Source: Catalimonadaceae bacterium JC749
Lineage (GTDB): Bacteria > Bacteroidota > Bacteroidia > Cytophagales > Cyclobacteriaceae
DNA: 64,000 nt
Reading direction: 5' to 3'
NCBI GenBank assembly: GCA_021730635.1
Contig: JAJNNC010000003.1
Span: 620,001-684,000, forward strand
Shown: one piece after another, positions 29,475 through 39,252 of the stretch
How the letters are laid out: each line of letters begins with the position of its first letter
Numbering within the stretch: the stretch's first letter is position 1
Program-made: the position numbers and the translations under genes
Notes under the pieces: generated by a model
Seen by the model: the letters and a program-made list of their open reading frames with translations, nothing else
Database searches by the model: none
Told to the model about the DNA's origin: nothing

Positions 29475-32400
29475 TTAGGCAGCTTTGGGTTTCGCAGCGG
29501 GTTTGTTAAAGCGCTTTCTAACTTTGGTGATAGCGTTTTCCACCGTAACATATACCGCAGGCACCAACACCAACGTCAGCAGCAGCGAACTGGTGAGCCC
29601 TCCGATGATAACCCAGGCCAGCCCGTTTTTCACTTCAGCCCCCGCCCCGGAAGCCAAGGCAATGGGGAGCATCCCAAATACCATCGCCAGCGTCGTCATC
29701 AGAATAGGACGCAAACGCTCACGGCCTGCTTCTATCAGCGCCTCTTTTACCCCTAAGCCCTGAGATCGCAGTTGGTTGGTAAAGTCTACCAGCAGAATAG
29801 CGTTCTTGGCCACCAGTCCCATGAGCATGATCATTCCAATGATAGAGAACACACTCAGGTTTTCCATCGCCAGCGCCAGAGCCAGCAGGGCTCCGATCAG
29901 TGCTACAGGCAGTGAGAAAAGAACGATAAAAGGATAGATGAAAGAATCATACAAGGCTACCATGACCAGGTATACAAACACAATACCTATCACCAGGGCA
30001 ATGCCTAAACTACCGAAAGCATCAGACTGCTGTTCCAGCGAACCGGCGTAGTCTAAGATTACTCCATCCGGTAATGTCTTGTCCTGCATGGCTGCCTGAA
30101 TATCGGCTCCTACAGTTCCTACCGGACGACCTACTACCTGAGCATTCACCGTGATCGCGGATAACCTGTCATTTCTTTCCAGCTTGCTGGCCCCTAATTC
30201 CTGACGTACTTCAGCAAACTGTTTCAGCTGTACCAACTGCCCCTGATTATTGACAAAGGTGAGGCTGCTGACATCCTCTATACTGGAGCGATTGAAGCGG
30301 TCGAGAGATACGTTGATATCGTATTCATAGGGATCTTCTCTGTATTTTGAATCATCATTACCATTGAAAGCGGTTCTCAGCGTACTGCCCACTTCAGTTA
30401 CGGAAAGCCCCAGGCTGGCCATACGTTCGCGGTCAATGTGTACCTGCAGCTCTGGTTTGGGGTCTTCCACAGAAAACTCCACATCGGTAGTGCCCGGAAT
30501 CTCATTTACCACATGCAAGACCGTAGTGGCTGCTTCTCTCACTTTTTCCAGTTCGGTGCCCTTTAATACCAATTGGATAGGCGCCTGGTTGGCATTACCG
30601 GTAATTCCTGTAGGTGCTGCTTTCGCTTTGATCCCCGGAATTTGCTGAATTTCCTCTTTTATCTCCTTGCCAAAGGCTTCTGTACTGAGGTCACGCTCTT
30701 TTTTATCTTTTAAGATGACCGTAATTTCAGAACGGTTGTTGGTACCGGTACCACTTCCCATCTGTCCGCTGGCAAAACCTATCTTGCTGAAGACGGTTTC
30801 TACCTCAGGGCGGTTCATGAGCAACTGCTCTACTTGGCGCGTCGTCTGGTTGTTCTGATACAAGGTGACCTGAGGTTCCATCTCAAGCTGAATGACCAAT
30901 TCTCCCTGATCGCCTTGTGCGGCAAACTCACTCCCGATGAAACCTGCCGGCACCAGCGCAAAGGAGGCCAAAAACAGGACAACGGTCGTCAGATATACCG
31001 CCCAGCGGTGCCCAACACTCCAGCGTAAAATAGCGGTATAACTATTTTTCAGGCTCTCAAACAGACTTTCAAAACCCAGTGATATTCTTCCCCAGAGCGT
31101 ATCTTTCGTAAAATGATCCAGTTTTCCAAAACGGGAAGCCAACATGGGCGTAATGGTAAAAGACACCAGCAAACTCATCAGGGTGGAGAATACCACAACC
31201 AGCGAGAACTCCCGTAAGATATTACCAATTAAACCCGATACCATCGACATGGGCAAAAACACCACCACATCCACCAGGGTAATGGCCAGGGCTGTAAAAC
31301 CGATCTCATTCCGTCCATCCAGGGCCGCCGTCCGTTTGTCTTTACCCATTTCCATGTGGCGGTAAATATTCTCTAATACCACAATAGAGTCGTCGACCAG
31401 AATACCTACAACCAGCGACAGGGCCATCAGCGTCATCAGGTTGAGAGAGAAGCCAAACAGGTACATCAGAATAAAGGTAGAAACCATAGAAGTAGGCAGC
31501 GCCACCATCACAATCAGGGAACTCCGCATGCTGTGCAGGAAAACCAGCATCACCATGGCTACGATAATGACTGCCAGCATCAGGTCAAACTGTACGGCAT
31601 CGGCGGAAGCCAGCGTATAGACTGAGCTGTCATTGGCAATACTGAACTTCACATTATCTCCCGCATACAATGCTTCAATCAGCTGAATCTCTTCCCGTAC
31701 TTTTTCACTCACTTCTACCGCATTGGCATCTGCCTGCTTCTGAATGATCATACCGATAGAAGACCGGCCGTTGACCCGGTTCAGGGTCGTTTGTTCGGCT
31801 ATTCCATCTTCTACTTCGGCCACATCACTTATCTTGATATGACTTCCATTAGGTTGGTAAGCAATATTCAGATTACGAATCTGTTCAAGTGAAGCAAATT
31901 TGGCGGCCACACGCAAACTATACTGCTGATTGGTCGTCTCTACTTTTCCGGTAGGAAAATCCTGGTTGGCATTGATAATAGCCTGGGTCACCTGGTTGAC
32001 AGACAGATGATAGGCTTCCAGCTTTTCAGGATCTATGTTGACCTGAATCTCCCGCTCACTTCCTCCTACCAGGGTAATCTGTCCTACCCCCTGAATTTTT
32101 GCCAGCTGGGGCTGAATCCTGTCTTCTACCAGTTTATAGAAGGTAGTCGGTTGGATATCAGAGGATAAACCAAGCTGTAAGACCGGAAGATCACTGGTAG
32201 AGAATTTGTTGATCATCGGCGAATCCACATCATCAGGTAACTGTGCCAGAATGGCATTCACTTTCCGCTGGGCATCCTGTACGGCCTGATCCACCTCCGC
32301 ATCTTGCAACAGACGGACAATCACTACAGATACTCCCTCCTGGGAAGTAGACTGGATCTGATCCAGGTTTTCCAGTGAGGATAGCGCGTCTTCTATTTTT

Positions 32401-32594
32401 TTAGTGACGGAGGTTTCTACCTCACCCGCTGCCGCTCCCGGATAAACCGTGACCACAGACATCACAGGGGCCTCAAATTCCGGAAGCAGATTATAATTCA
32501 GTTGCTGATAACTGATAATCCCCAGAATGGCCAACACAGTGAAAACTACAATAACCAGGGCAGGCCTTTTTATAGAAATTTCGGTTATAGACAT
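29475..32594 (-). CDS. RND efflux permease (HAE1/AcrB-like)
   Basis: This 1039-residue inner-membrane pump has the twelve-helix, two-large-loop layout of the HAE1 branch of RND transporters, which export drugs and other hydrophobic compounds using proton flow. The N-terminus (SITEISIKRPALVIVVF) is typical, and the proton-relay Asp pair is seen in VGILVDDSIVVLENIYRH. It is the third gene of tetR-tolC-adaptor-permease, 20 bp after the adaptor. The substrates are unknown. Confidence 0.95.
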   Translation of the reverse strand: MSITEISIKRPALVIVVFTVLAILGIISYQQLNYNLLPEFEAPVMSVVTVYPGAAAGEVETSVTKKIEDALSSLENLDQIQSTSQEGVSVVIVRLLQDAEVDQAVQDAQRKVNAILAQLPDDVDSPMINKFSTSDLPVLQLGLSSDIQPTTFYKLVEDRIQPQLAKIQGVGQITLVGGSEREIQVNIDPEKLEAYHLSVNQVTQAIINANQDFPTGKVETTNQQYSLRVAAKFASLEQIRNLNIAYQPNGSHIKISDVAEVEDGIAEQTTLNRVNGRSSIGMIIQKQADANAVEVSEKVREEIQLIEALYAGDNVKFSIANDSSVYTLASADAVQFDLMLAVIIVAMVMLVFLHSMRSSLIVMVALPTSMVSTFILMYLFGFSLNLMTLMALSLVVGILVDDSIVVLENIYRHMEMGKDKRTAALDGRNEIGFTALAITLVDVVVFLPMSMVSGLIGNILREFSLVVVFSTLMSLLVSFTITPMLASRFGKLDHFTKDTLWGRISLGFESLFESLKNSYTAILRWSVGHRWAVYLTTVVLFLASFALVPAGFIGSEFAAQGDQGELVIQLEMEPQVTLYQNNQTTRQVEQLLMNRPEVETVFSKIGFASGQMGSGTGTNNRSEITVILKDKKERDLSTEAFGKEIKEEIQQIPGIKAKAAPTGITGNANQAPIQLVLKGTELEKVREAATTVLHVVNEIPGTTDVEFSVEDPKPELQVHIDRERMASLGLSVTEVGSTLRTAFNGNDDSKYREDPYEYDINVSLDRFNRSSIEDVSSLTFVNNQGQLVQLKQFAEVRQELGASKLERNDRLSAITVNAQVVGRPVGTVGADIQAAMQDKTLPDGVILDYAGSLEQQSDAFGSLGIALVIGIVFVYLVMVALYDSFIYPFIVLFSLPVALIGALLALALAMENLSVFSIIGMIMLMGLVAKNAILLVDFTNQLRSQGLGVKEALIEAGRERLRPILMTTLAMVFGMLPIALASGAGAEVKNGLAWVIIGGLTSSLLLTLVLVPAVYVTVENAITKVRKRFNKPAAKPKAA

Positions 32595-32614
32595 AATTTT
32601 TCTTTCAGTAAAGA

Positions 32615-33673
32615 TTATTGGATAACTTGTACTTTGGTGCTATCGGTCAGGTTGATCTGGCCGGCTGTCACGATATTTTCTCCTTCTTGCAGACCCTTCA
32701 ATACTTCCAGATAGCGGCCACTCTCAACGCCTACGGTGATGTTTCGCAAAACCGCCAGCTGATCGCTGTTGACCACATACACCTGCGCATTTTTAACACT
32801 GCCGACCAGGGCTTCCCGTGGTATTTGCAGGGTAGGTGCCTGGCTCTTATTGTTAAAGGCAACATCCACATAGGTGCCCGCCTTCAGCGCATGTTCAGGC
32901 TGGTTGGCCAAAGAGATTTCTACCGGATAATTATGGGATTCATCACCTCTAGGGCTGATAAATGTAATTTTCCCCTGATAGGTGACACCCGGAAACACAG
33001 GAGCAGTGATGGTAACGGTGTCTCCCGAATGCAATGCATACACATCTCTTTCAGGCACATTCAACTGTACCTTCAGTTGAGAAACATCTACGATAGTGGC
33101 AATGGATGCACCTATGTTGGCAAAAGAGCCGGCTTCTACTGGTTTTTGCACAATCTGACCGCTGATTGGCGCTGTGATGGCAGCATTGGAAAGTTGTTTT
33201 TTTGTCTGTGCCAACTGATTCTCAGCATTTTCATAAGCCCGTTTATACTGATCAAACTGTGCTTTGGTGGCAGCGCCTCCTTTATACAGGTTCTGATAAC
33301 GTTCAAAGCTTTGACGGGCATCAGCCAAAGCCTGTTCGGCATTCGCCACAGCCAGGGTTTGTATTTTATCATCGATGCGGGCAATCACTTGTCCTTTTTT
33401 GACATGATCCCCCAACTCAACATACAAGTTGGTAATTTTACCTTGTACTTCGGATTTGATATCGATCACCTGATGAGCGATGGCCGTACCGACCAGACTT
33501 AAGTTTCTCTCCGTGATACGACTTGCTACCGGTGCCGTATTCACAGAGACCCGCACATTAGATTTGTCTACAACTTCAGTTTTAGCATCAATAACCTCTT
33601 TATTGCTCACAAGCCGAAAGGCTACGATACCCACTAAGATCAGTATAATAGCAATGGTGGTGATTCTTTTCAT
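32615..33673 (-). CDS. RND efflux periplasmic adaptor (membrane fusion protein)
   Basis: This 352-residue protein has an N-terminal membrane anchor (ITTIAIILILVGIVAF), a biotinyl-lipoyl-like half motif (GKITNLYVELGDHVKKGQVI), a helical hairpin around residues 100-160 and beta-barrel and membrane-proximal domains with GSFANIGASIATI. It bridges the pump and the TolC channel. It has no lipobox Cys, so it is anchored by its helix. It lies between the tolC-family gene (25 bp) and the permease (20 bp). Confidence 0.94.
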   Translation of the reverse strand: MKRITTIAIILILVGIVAFRLVSNKEVIDAKTEVVDKSNVRVSVNTAPVASRITERNLSLVGTAIAHQVIDIKSEVQGKITNLYVELGDHVKKGQVIARIDDKIQTLAVANAEQALADARQSFERYQNLYKGGAATKAQFDQYKRAYENAENQLAQTKKQLSNAAITAPISGQIVQKPVEAGSFANIGASIATIVDVSQLKVQLNVPERDVYALHSGDTVTITAPVFPGVTYQGKITFISPRGDESHNYPVEISLANQPEHALKAGTYVDVAFNNKSQAPTLQIPREALVGSVKNAQVYVVNSDQLAVLRNITVGVESGRYLEVLKGLQEGENIVTAGQINLTDSTKVQVIQ

Positions 33674-33698
33674 TGAAATGATTATTTGGGTTGATTAA

Positions 33699-35102
33699 TT
33701 AAAGTGATGATAGATAAGTCAGTAAGCTGCCTTTGGCTTTTTCAAAGTCCAGGCGGGCTACATATAAGTCGAGTAAAGTATTGATATAGGTGTTTTGTGC
33801 CTGACGCAAAGAGGTTTCTGCCTCTACCACATCGGTAGAAGTACCCACGCCTTCACGGAATTCCAGCTGGGTTACTTCATACACCTGCTGCGCCAGGGCT
33901 ACATTTTGTTGCTCCGCTTCGATGCGTTGCAACGTACTCTGGTATTGCGTCAGCGCGTTGGAAGCTTCCAGGTCAATGGCTTGCCGGGTCAGGCTGATGT
34001 TCTCTTCCAGCTGCTGGGTCTTCAGTTTAGATTGCTGAATGCGGGCATTTCGTTGCAAACCATCAAACACAGGAATATTCAATCGTAGCCCTATAGAGGC
34101 CGTTGTATAATCTACCCAGCCATTGTTAGGCGTGGCAAATAAGCCCAATTCGGCTCCTTGCGCCTGATAACCATAGTTGGCATAGGCACTCAGTTTAGGG
34201 TAATAACCTGCTTTGTTATTTCTCTGATCCAGCTTCTGAAGATCCAGATTGGTCTGTAAAAGCTGATAATCAATTCTGTTTTTATAGAAGTCTTCCGATA
34301 TGTCCGCTAAAACCGCATTATCCTCCTGAAAGTTGAAAGTTGTATCGCTTAGCACCACAGCTTGTGTCAATGGCATACCCATCTGAAATTTAAGGCTGTT
34401 GAGCACCTGTTCCAACTGTAATTCTGCCTGCTGAATCTGTGATGTCAGGTTACTGGCATTCACACGCAGTCGGTTCACATCTACCTGCTTGGCCACTCCA
34501 TTTTCAAATTGTAGTTGGGTGGTGGTCAGGGTTTGCTCGGTACTCTCCAGGTTGGAGCGCAAAAGCTGAAGTTGTTTTTGCACTACTATTACCTGATAGT
34601 ATGCGCTGGCAATATTGTAAGCTGTCTCTTCGCTTACCTGCTGCGTTTGCTGCTGATACAACTGCCCACTGGATTTAGCCGCATTTAATCCCACCCAGAA
34701 CGAAGGATCAAAGATCATCTGCGTCACTTCACCCGACAGCCCAGAATTGTACTGGTAACCCATGGGTATACCTATTCCTTCTTCATTCCCTGAATCGCCC
34801 CCGTCGGGTGCTCCCGGAATGCCTCCCGGAATGACGAGCAGCGGAATTTTCAGGCGGTCTTCAAAATTTCCATTAATGTTGGCCTGCGGCAATCCGCGGC
34901 CTCTTACTTCATTGGTTTGTTGTTCTGCAATCTTTTCATCAAAGCGGGCCATCTTGATCCGGCTGTTATGTTGCCCGGCATAGTCAATGGCCTCTTGAAT
35001 AGACAAAGGCATAGGCTCAGTAGATTGAGCCAGGGTTTGGTTAGCAATCCAGGGGCAAAATAGTAAAGAAATAGCCAGGATAGTCTTGATTTGAATTCTC
35101 AT
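33699..35102 (-). CDS. TolC family outer membrane efflux protein
   Basis: This 467-residue protein starts with a signal peptide (AISLLFCPWIANQTLAQS) and has two long helical repeat pairs rich in Gln and Leu, typical of OEP/TolC channels (for example QQLEENISLTRQAIDLEAS and LREAQNTYINTLLDL-type segments). It forms the outer-membrane exit of the pump. It is the first structural gene after tetR, with 56 bp between them that hold a copy of the operator palindrome. Confidence 0.93.
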   Translation of the reverse strand: MRIQIKTILAISLLFCPWIANQTLAQSTEPMPLSIQEAIDYAGQHNSRIKMARFDEKIAEQQTNEVRGRGLPQANINGNFEDRLKIPLLVIPGGIPGAPDGGDSGNEEGIGIPMGYQYNSGLSGEVTQMIFDPSFWVGLNAAKSSGQLYQQQTQQVSEETAYNIASAYYQVIVVQKQLQLLRSNLESTEQTLTTTQLQFENGVAKQVDVNRLRVNASNLTSQIQQAELQLEQVLNSLKFQMGMPLTQAVVLSDTTFNFQEDNAVLADISEDFYKNRIDYQLLQTNLDLQKLDQRNNKAGYYPKLSAYANYGYQAQGAELGLFATPNNGWVDYTTASIGLRLNIPVFDGLQRNARIQQSKLKTQQLEENISLTRQAIDLEASNALTQYQSTLQRIEAEQQNVALAQQVYEVTQLEFREGVGTSTDVVEAETSLRQAQNTYINTLLDLYVARLDFEKAKGSLLTYLSSL

Positions 35103-35115
35103 TTTAAATGTACCT

Positions 35116-35133
35116 TTTAAACATTTGTTTAAA
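35116..35133. promoter_or_regulatory. TetR operator copy 1 (before tolC)
   Basis: TTTAAACA-TT-TGTTTAAA is a perfect 18-bp inverted repeat centred 22 bp upstream of the tolC-family start. It shares TTTAAACA and YGTTTAAA with copy 2 upstream of tetR, so one regulator probably binds both. Confidence 0.6.
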
Positions 35134-35158
35134 TTTATTACAAAAAAAAGCCATAGCT

Positions 35159-35797
35159 TTAATCATCCGTTTTTTTCAGGTAAGCGATGATCATATCAGC
35201 CACAATCTGCTTACGCTCTTCCAGAAACTGATCCCACTTTTCACCTTCCAATCCCTCAAAGGAACGCAGCATAGGCATGGACAGAAAAGGAGCTGTCATC
35301 TGCGAATTGAGCAAAAACTGAAAATGCAGGGGATCTATCTTTCGTATGTTCCCTTTTTCAGCTTCTTCTTTCAATTGCTTCAACATGCTTGAATTGGCGA
35401 ATCGCTCTCTGTACAGCTTCGCTACATTCTCAAAAGCGGAAGGATCCTGACGGCATTCACTCATGATGAACATGGGCAGATCCGGATTCTTTTTTAATTG
35501 ATCGGTCACTTCACTCACAAAACGGCGGATGCGGATTTCCAGGGGTATATCTTCCTGAAAAAATATAGCGGCGATTTGTTGTGAATACTCCTTGAAGTTT
35601 TCAGCGAAAATACTTTTGAAAAGCTTGTCCTTACTTCGAAAATAGTAGTTAAGCAAAGCAATATTAACGCCTGCCTCTTCTGCCACATCTCTGATGGTAG
35701 TGGCAGCATACCCTCTTTCAGTAAACAGCTTTTTAGCCGCCATCCGGATTTTCTCCTCTGTATTATCTGCTGTTGTATGTTGTTTTTCGTCTGTCAT
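35159..35797 (-). CDS. TetR/AcrR family regulator of the efflux operon
   Basis: This 212-residue regulator has an N-terminal helix-turn-helix (TIRDVAEEAGVNIALLNYYF, residues about 35-54) of the TetR type followed by a helical ligand domain of the AcrR-like group (FMSECRQDPSAF). It is the first gene of the efflux transcript. Matching palindromes lie both upstream (35827-35846) and downstream (35116-35133) of it, and the upstream one covers the promoter -33 element, so autorepression and control of the pump are very likely. Confidence 0.92.
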   Translation of the reverse strand: MTDEKQHTTADNTEEKIRMAAKKLFTERGYAATTIRDVAEEAGVNIALLNYYFRSKDKLFKSIFAENFKEYSQQIAAIFFQEDIPLEIRIRRFVSEVTDQLKKNPDLPMFIMSECRQDPSAFENVAKLYRERFANSSMLKQLKEEAEKGNIRKIDPLHFQFLLNSQMTAPFLSMPMLRSFEGLEGEKWDQFLEERKQIVADMIIAYLKKTDD

Positions 35798-35806
35798 ACG
35801 CTTTTA

Positions 35807-35836
35807 CAAATGTACTTAAACACTCTTTTTAAACAA
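35807..35836 (-). promoter_or_regulatory. Promoter of the tetR-tolC-mfp-rnd operon
   Basis: On the minus strand TTG (35834-35836) and TACATTTG (35807-35814) are 19 bp apart, an exact Bacteroidota consensus promoter. The -7 box is 10 bp before the tetR start, so the leader is very short. The -33 element is inside operator copy 2. Confidence 0.75.
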
Positions 35837-35846
35837 ACGTTTAAAA
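35827..35846. promoter_or_regulatory. TetR operator copy 2 (over the tetR promoter)
   Basis: TTTTAAAC-AAAC-GTTTAAAA is a perfect 8-4-8 inverted repeat. It overlaps the -33 TTG of the tetR promoter, so binding would block RNA polymerase. The remaining spacer to the amidohydrolase gene (35847-36145) shows nothing else firm. Confidence 0.65.
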
Positions 35847-36145
35847 CAGAAAAAGGTTTCTAGGATGAAAAATAATATCCTCGCTTCTCCTGTTTTCCAA
35901 GTAAGAAATCCCTATCGGAACACACATTTTATCTACTGATGATGTTATGAAATATTATACGGTTATTGCAGGAAATTATATTATTGTATTCTGCGCCATA
36001 TATCTATTTCATTATATTATTCCAGATAGAACAGTTTTTCTTGATTTATTGCCCCCTTCCTGTTCAAACTTATGGAGTTTATTTTTTAACTTTCGCGTTT
36101 GCACAGTAACTTAACCCTACATTCAACCAATCTAACCTTTTATTT

Positions 36146-39100
36146 ATGAAGAAGTTATGCACTGTTTTTCTTTGCCTGTTACTCCATTCATGGGTATGGG
36201 CTCAGGAAAATATTTACCCGGTGAATGGTGTGCGAGATAACCGCTTGGGTATCTACCTGTTTACCAACGCTACTATTTTTCAGGATTACCAGACCAGACT
36301 CGACAAGGCCTCTTTACTCATCAAAGATGGTGTAGTGGAAGCGGTGGGCACCAACCTCGAAGCCCCTGAAGGCGCCAGAGTCATAGACCTGCAGGGAAAA
36401 TTTATTTATCCTTCTCTCATCGACCTGTATAGTAATTACGGTCTTTCACCCGTACCTGAAACAAAACCTTTTAGCTATGGTGATAAGGAACAACTGGAGC
36501 GTAAGACCGAAGGCCCCTACAGTACCAATGACGCCATCAAGTCTCATTATAATGCCGTAGAAGATTTTGCGGTGAAAGACGAAGAAGCTACACTCTACCG
36601 GGAGATTGGTTTTGGTGCTGTGCTGACCAACAAAAGAGATGGCCTGGCCCGGGGTTCTTCTTCCCTGGTGACTTTATCAGATGAAGCGCCAAACAAGGTG
36701 GTGCTGATCCCCCAAGCAGCCGCTCACTATTCTTTTGACAAGGGGAGTTCTACCCAGTATTATCCGATTTCTAAAATGGGTTTTATTGCCCTGTTGCGTC
36801 AGACATACCTGGATGCAGCATGGTATCAGTCTGCCGCAAACCAGGACTATAGCGACATTTCTCTGCAAGCCTGGAATAGCTTGCAGGATCTTCCTCAAAT
36901 ATTCGATGCCCCCGGATGGCTGCAGATGCTGCGGGCCGATAAACTGGGCGATGAGTTTGGCAAACAATATATCCTCTGTGGCAGTGGCGACGAATACCAG
37001 CGCCTGGAAGAAATAAAGGCGACACAAGCGCCACTGATTGTGCCTGTGAACTTTCCGGCCCCCTTCGATGTAAACGATCCCTATGATGCCCAGGACATAG
37101 ACCTGGAAGAAATGATGCACTGGGAACTCGCCCCCACCAACCTGAGCCATCTGGCAGAGGAAGGCTTGGAATTTACCATTACTTCCAACGGACTGAAAGA
37201 TAAAAAGGAGTTCTGGCCCAACCTGAGAAAAGCCATTCAGCATGGCCTGAGCGAAGAAGCTGCCCTGAAAGCTTTGACCTACACTCCTGCCAGACTGCTA
37301 CGGGCAGAAAACCAGCTGGGAAGTTTGAATAAAGGCGTAGCCGCCAATTTTCTGGTCACTTCCGGTAATATCTTTGAGAAAGATGCTGTCATCTATGAGA
37401 ACTGGATTCAGGGGAAACCCTTTGTACTGGCCGACCGGGAAGCCAGCAATTTGGAGGGCGTATATACCCTGACGGTGGGCGACCAATCTTATTCTATGGA
37501 AGTAAGCGGCCAGCCAGGGAAACATCAGTTTGCCTTGGCGAAAGATACCACAGACACCAAAATAAATGCTACTGTACAGGGCGATATGGTCACCCTGACT
37601 TTTGCCCCTGATAGTCAGAATAATGAACTTGTTCGTCTTTCAGGGTGGGTAGAAGGCAAGAACCTGAAAGGTAAAGGACAGCAACCCGATGGCTCCTGGA
37701 TTCCCTGGACCGCTACCTATCAGAAAGCCTTGTCTCCTTCCCCGGAAAGTGCGTCCCCTCAGGAAAGTGAACCGGCATCGACAGAGGAATTGGCCGATAT
37801 TCTCTATCCTTTTCTGCCCTTCGGCAATCCACAGCTACCCCAGGCAAAAACCTACCTGATCAAAAATGCTACCGTCTGGACCAACGAGGCAGAAGGTATC
37901 ATTGAAAATACGGATGTGCTAGTCAGGGATGGAAAAATAGCCCAGGTAGGAAACAACCTTTCTGATAACAATGCTGAGGTCATTGATGGGAGTGGCAAAC
38001 ATCTGACTTCCGGCATTATCGATGAGCATTCGCATATTGCCTTGTCCAGTGTGAATGATGTGGCCACCAGTTCTTCCATGGTGCGGATGAAAGACGTGGT
38101 AGATCCGGTAGATATTGATATTTATCGGCAGCTTTCCGGAGGCGTCACCGCGTCTCAGTTGTTGCATGGGTCGGCCAATCCTATCGGCGGACAATCGGCC
38201 ATTGTTAAATTGCGCTGGGGAGCCGCACCGGAAGACATGCTCATTGAAGGGGCAGATGAATTTATCAAGTTTGCTTTGGGTGAAAATGTAAAGCGGTCTT
38301 CCAACGAGAATTCTGTCCGCTACCCGCAAACCAGAATGGGCGTAGAGCAGGTCTATATGGATGCCTTTACCCAGGCTAAAGCCTATGACGAAACCTGGAA
38401 AAACTACAATGCCCTTTCTGCTAAAGAAAAAGGCAAAGCGGTGGCACCCCGCCGGGACCTGGCCCTGGAAGCCCTGGCAGAGATCATCAACAAAGAACGT
38501 TTTGTAACCTGCCACTCTTACGTACAGTCAGAGATCAATATGATGATGCATGTGGCCGAACATTTCGGTTTTAACATCAATACCTTTACCCACATTCTGG
38601 AAGGCTACAAAGTAGCGGATAAAATGGCAGCCCATGGCGTAGGCGGCTCTACTTTTGCCGACTGGTGGGCTTATAAGTTCGAAGTGCGTTATGCGATTCC
38701 TTATAATGCGACCCTCATGAACATGGCAGGTGTGACCACAGCTATCAACTCCGATGATGCCGAAATGGCACGCAGACTCAATCAGGAAGCGGCCAAGTCG
38801 GTGAAATACGGGGGCATGACAGAAGAAGAAGCCTGGAAAATGGTGACGTTGAATCCTGCCAAGCTACTACACCTGGATGACCGCATGGGCAGCGTCAAAG
38901 TGGGCAAAGATGCCGACCTGGTCCTATGGTCTGACCATCCGCTGTCTATCTACGCCAAAGTAGAAAAGAACATGATAGACGGAAGCATTTATTACGATCT
39001 GGAGGAGGATACCAAAAAGAGAGAGATGATCGCACAGGAAAGAGCCCGTCTGGTGCAAAAAATGCAGTTTGCCAAAGAAAACGGAGCACCTACCCAGGCA

Positions 39101-39166
39101 GCTGCCGGAAAGGTAAAACAGCGTTTTCATTGTGAAGACCTCTTTTTCGGTAAGATTTCAGAATAG
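36146..39166 (+). CDS. Secreted two-domain amidohydrolase-family protein
   Basis: This 1006-residue protein begins with a signal peptide (KKLCTVFLCLLLHSWVWA) and contains two amidohydrolase-like halves. The first half (about 20-430) has the frame of the fold but lacks the HxH metal motif: after GKFIYPSLI the sequence reads DLYSNYG. The second half (about 560-990) has the full set: His628 and His630 in IDEHSHIAL, Lys in AIVKLRWG, His in CHSYVQSE and FTHILEGYK, and Asp in NSDDAEM, as in imidazolonepropionase and prolidase-type enzymes. Periplasmic hydrolysis of a dipeptide or cyclic amide is likely; the substrate is not known. The related gene follows 86 bp later. Confidence 0.85.
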   Translation: MKKLCTVFLCLLLHSWVWAQENIYPVNGVRDNRLGIYLFTNATIFQDYQTRLDKASLLIKDGVVEAVGTNLEAPEGARVIDLQGKFIYPSLIDLYSNYGLSPVPETKPFSYGDKEQLERKTEGPYSTNDAIKSHYNAVEDFAVKDEEATLYREIGFGAVLTNKRDGLARGSSSLVTLSDEAPNKVVLIPQAAAHYSFDKGSSTQYYPISKMGFIALLRQTYLDAAWYQSAANQDYSDISLQAWNSLQDLPQIFDAPGWLQMLRADKLGDEFGKQYILCGSGDEYQRLEEIKATQAPLIVPVNFPAPFDVNDPYDAQDIDLEEMMHWELAPTNLSHLAEEGLEFTITSNGLKDKKEFWPNLRKAIQHGLSEEAALKALTYTPARLLRAENQLGSLNKGVAANFLVTSGNIFEKDAVIYENWIQGKPFVLADREASNLEGVYTLTVGDQSYSMEVSGQPGKHQFALAKDTTDTKINATVQGDMVTLTFAPDSQNNELVRLSGWVEGKNLKGKGQQPDGSWIPWTATYQKALSPSPESASPQESEPASTEELADILYPFLPFGNPQLPQAKTYLIKNATVWTNEAEGIIENTDVLVRDGKIAQVGNNLSDNNAEVIDGSGKHLTSGIIDEHSHIALSSVNDVATSSSMVRMKDVVDPVDIDIYRQLSGGVTASQLLHGSANPIGGQSAIVKLRWGAAPEDMLIEGADEFIKFALGENVKRSSNENSVRYPQTRMGVEQVYMDAFTQAKAYDETWKNYNALSAKEKGKAVAPRRDLALEALAEIINKERFVTCHSYVQSEINMMMHVAEHFGFNINTFTHILEGYKVADKMAAHGVGGSTFADWWAYKFEVRYAIPYNATLMNMAGVTTAINSDDAEMARRLNQEAAKSVKYGGMTEEEAWKMVTLNPAKLLHLDDRMGSVKVGKDADLVLWSDHPLSIYAKVEKNMIDGSIYYDLEEDTKKREMIAQERARLVQKMQFAKENGAPTQAAAGKVKQRFHCEDLFFGKISE

Positions 39167-39252
39167 AATAAATCCGGATGACCTAACAGCAGGGGATGAT
39201 ATTTTCATCCGCTGGCTTCTGGACATGTTAAAAAATTACAACCAATACAAAA

